From contig JANOIR010000227.1 in assembly GCA_031407765.1 (NCBI GenBank), positions 1 to 14,790 of the forward strand: a DNA stretch of 14,790 nucleotides, read 5' to 3'. Position 1 is the stretch's first letter. Each line of letters opens with the position of its first letter. The stretch is from JBDSLU01 sp031407765. Lineage in GTDB: Bacteria > Acidobacteriota > Vicinamibacteria > Vicinamibacterales > Vicinamibacteraceae. The notes beneath the pieces are model-generated. The model saw nothing but the letters and a program-made list of their open reading frames with translations, did not search any database and was not told where the DNA came from. Shown here piece by piece: positions 14,031 through 14,790 of the stretch. Position numbers and translations under genes: made by a program.

Positions 14031-14527
14031 CGCGGTGTCTCGAGCTGCGCGCGGACGCGGGCGAGCAGCCCGCGGCAGCCGGCCTCGCAGATGTCGAAGA
14101 CGTCGTCGAAGCCGCTGGCGCCGCCGTAGTAAGGGTCGGGCACCGGCGCGTCGGGGGGCGAGTCGGGATCGAAGGCGCGGAAATTGTGGACGCGATCGCG
14201 CTCGTCGTCGGTCCGCGCCATTCGCTGCAGCGTCTCGAGGACGCGGGTATCCATCGAGAGGATGTAGTCGAAGCGCGCAAAGTCGTCGAGGTCGAAGCGG
14301 CAGGCGACGCCGTCGAGCGCCACGCCCCGGCGCGTGGCGGCGGCCCGGGCGCGGGCGTCGGCCGGCTGGCCGGTATGCCAGTCGCCGGTGCCGCGGCTCT
14401 CGATCGTGATCCGATCGTCGAGTCGCGCTTCGCGGACCAGTTTCTTGAAGATACCTTCGGCGGTGGGCGAGCGGCAAATGTTGCCGAGGCAGACGAAGCA
14501 GACCGCGACCGTCGCGGGGGACGACAT
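14027..14527 (-). CDS. low-molecular-weight protein-tyrosine-phosphatase family protein
   Basis: The 166-residue protein has the full active site of the family. The P-loop C13-L-G-N-I-C-R19-S is the C-x5-R motif with nucleophile Cys13 and phosphate-binding Arg19, and D131-P-Y-Y-G supplies the general acid. Length is normal. Members act on phosphotyrosine, on arsenate in some lineages, or on sugar phosphates: the human LMW-PTP-A was identified as a ribulosamine-5-phosphatase. The four-base ATGA overlap with a fructosamine-kinase family gene favours that last role here. It starts at ATG 14527. AATACT 7 bases upstream is a possible -10, with no good ribosome binding site. A gene divergent from it begins at 14626. 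Confidence 0.93.
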   Translation of the reverse strand: MSSPATVAVCFVCLGNICRSPTAEGIFKKLVREARLDDRITIESRGTGDWHTGQPADARARAAATRRGVALDGVACRFDLDDFARFDYILSMDTRVLETLQRMARTDDERDRVHNFRAFDPDSPPDAPVPDPYYGGASGFDDVFDICEAGCRGLLARVRAQLETPR

Positions 14528-14534
14528 GGCCGCG

Positions 14535-14540
14535 AGTATT
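14535..14540 (-). promoter_or_regulatory. possible -10 AATACT for the phosphatase/kinase pair
   Basis: AATACT on the minus strand ends 7 bases before ATG 14527 and differs from TATACT by one base. It would give a leaderless or nearly leaderless mRNA. It is weaker than the similar sites before 11055 and 14626. Confidence 0.25.
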
Positions 14541-14613
14541 CCGCAGCCTCTGCCCGCACCGCAAGCGCCGGCGTCTACAGCAGAGGGCCGGGGCGGCAGC
14601 GGTGGCGCCTCGC

Positions 14614-14619
14614 TATACT
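14614..14619 (+). promoter_or_regulatory. candidate -10 TATACT giving a leaderless transcript
   Basis: TATACT is followed by six bases (GGCGCC) and then GTG 14626. The first transcribed base would be at or next to the start codon. No -35 box is seen in the GC-rich DNA upstream. Confidence 0.45.
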
Positions 14620-14625
14620 GGCGCC

Positions 14626-14790
14626 GTGGCGGACGCGCGCTTTCTCGACCTGCACGCCGAAGTCGACCGGCTGTACCAGACGCCGCTCGCCGAGTTCACC
14701 GCGGCGCGCAACGCGCTGGTCGCGCGGATCAAGGCGGCACACGGCGCCGACACCGCGGCCCACGTGAAGGCGCTGGCCAAGCCGTCGATC
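14626..14790 (+). CDS. 5' end of a conserved hypothetical gene, cut by the right edge
   Basis: The frame from GTG 14626 is open for all 55 codons to the window edge. It begins MADARFLDLHAEVDRLYQTP and continues L-A-E-F-T-A-A-R-N-A-L-V-A-R-I-K, then V-K-A-L-A-K-P-S. The pattern of a short helical opening, E-F-T-x-x-R-x-x-L and K-A-L-x-K-P-S matches the N-terminus of uncharacterised proteins, common in actinobacteria, that are helical and charged. No function is known to me. There is no ribosome binding site; a TATACT exactly 6 bases upstream suggests a leaderless mRNA. Confidence 0.7.
   Translation, partial: MADARFLDLHAEVDRLYQTPLAEFTAARNALVARIKAAHGADTAAHVKALAKPSI

Noticed and set aside
13104..14129. 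341-codon plus-strand frame
   Set aside because: Antisense to the fructosamine-kinase family gene, which has complete catalytic motifs.
14031..14564. Longer start (ATG 14564) for the kinase gene
   Set aside because: It would cover the whole phosphatase gene in another frame; the ATGA overlap at 14030-14027 is the natural start.

Overview
The window is a GC-rich stretch of chromosome (third codon positions near 90% G/C in a stretch I counted) from a Gram-negative bacterium. The Gram-negative assignment rests on an OmpA-type lipoprotein with a clear lipobox and on Tat- and Sec-exported proteins. The mix of genes (MopB-type oxidoreductase, Tat-exported sugar isomerase-like protein, long IPT/TIG surface protein, RNA-binding protein with a Gly/Pro tail) looks most like Acidobacteriota, perhaps Vicinamibacteria. 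That placement is inference from gene style, not a phylogeny. There are no RNA genes, CRISPR arrays, insertion sequences or phage genes. I support twelve full coding sequences, one right-edge partial gene and one weak left-edge partial gene.

Left part (1-4600): a minus-strand molybdopterin oxidoreductase is divergent from a plus-strand pair, a type II NADH dehydrogenase-like protein and a DUF3810-type HExxH membrane protein whose start overlaps the first gene's stop. The last ~74 codons of the DUF3810 gene and the following ~150 bases have clearly lower GC than the rest. Middle (4789-7635): a 948-residue secreted surface protein with an FN3 domain, four IPT/TIG domains, a calcium-binding-type segment and four ~105-residue C-terminal repeats.

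Centre-right (7636-10904): the intergenic region holds a second, 154-bp copy of the 3' end of ispG (4 mismatches), an 80-bp spacer and two strong hairpins. Then comes a minus-strand cluster, in transcription order: RRM RNA-binding protein with a long low-complexity tail, GNAT acetyltransferase, PilZ-domain protein, IspG (isoprenoid MEP pathway). Divergent from it (11055-12484) is a pair: a small conserved protein often labelled 'ABC transporter ATPase' and a Tat-exported sugar phosphate isomerase/epimerase-like protein.

Right part (12493-14790): an OmpA-family lipoprotein, then a translationally coupled pair of low-molecular-weight phosphatase and fructosamine-kinase family protein, which together suggest a protein-deglycation (ribulosamine repair) operon. 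A divergent partial gene runs off the right edge.

A recurring theme is a TAnnnT hexamer exactly 6 bases before a start codon (at 2150, 11055 and 14626), suggesting leaderless mRNAs. The points most worth a second look are the ispG 3'-end duplication, the leaderless-start pattern, the phosphatase/kinase repair pair and the composition break near 4361. I found no clearly new multi-gene system.
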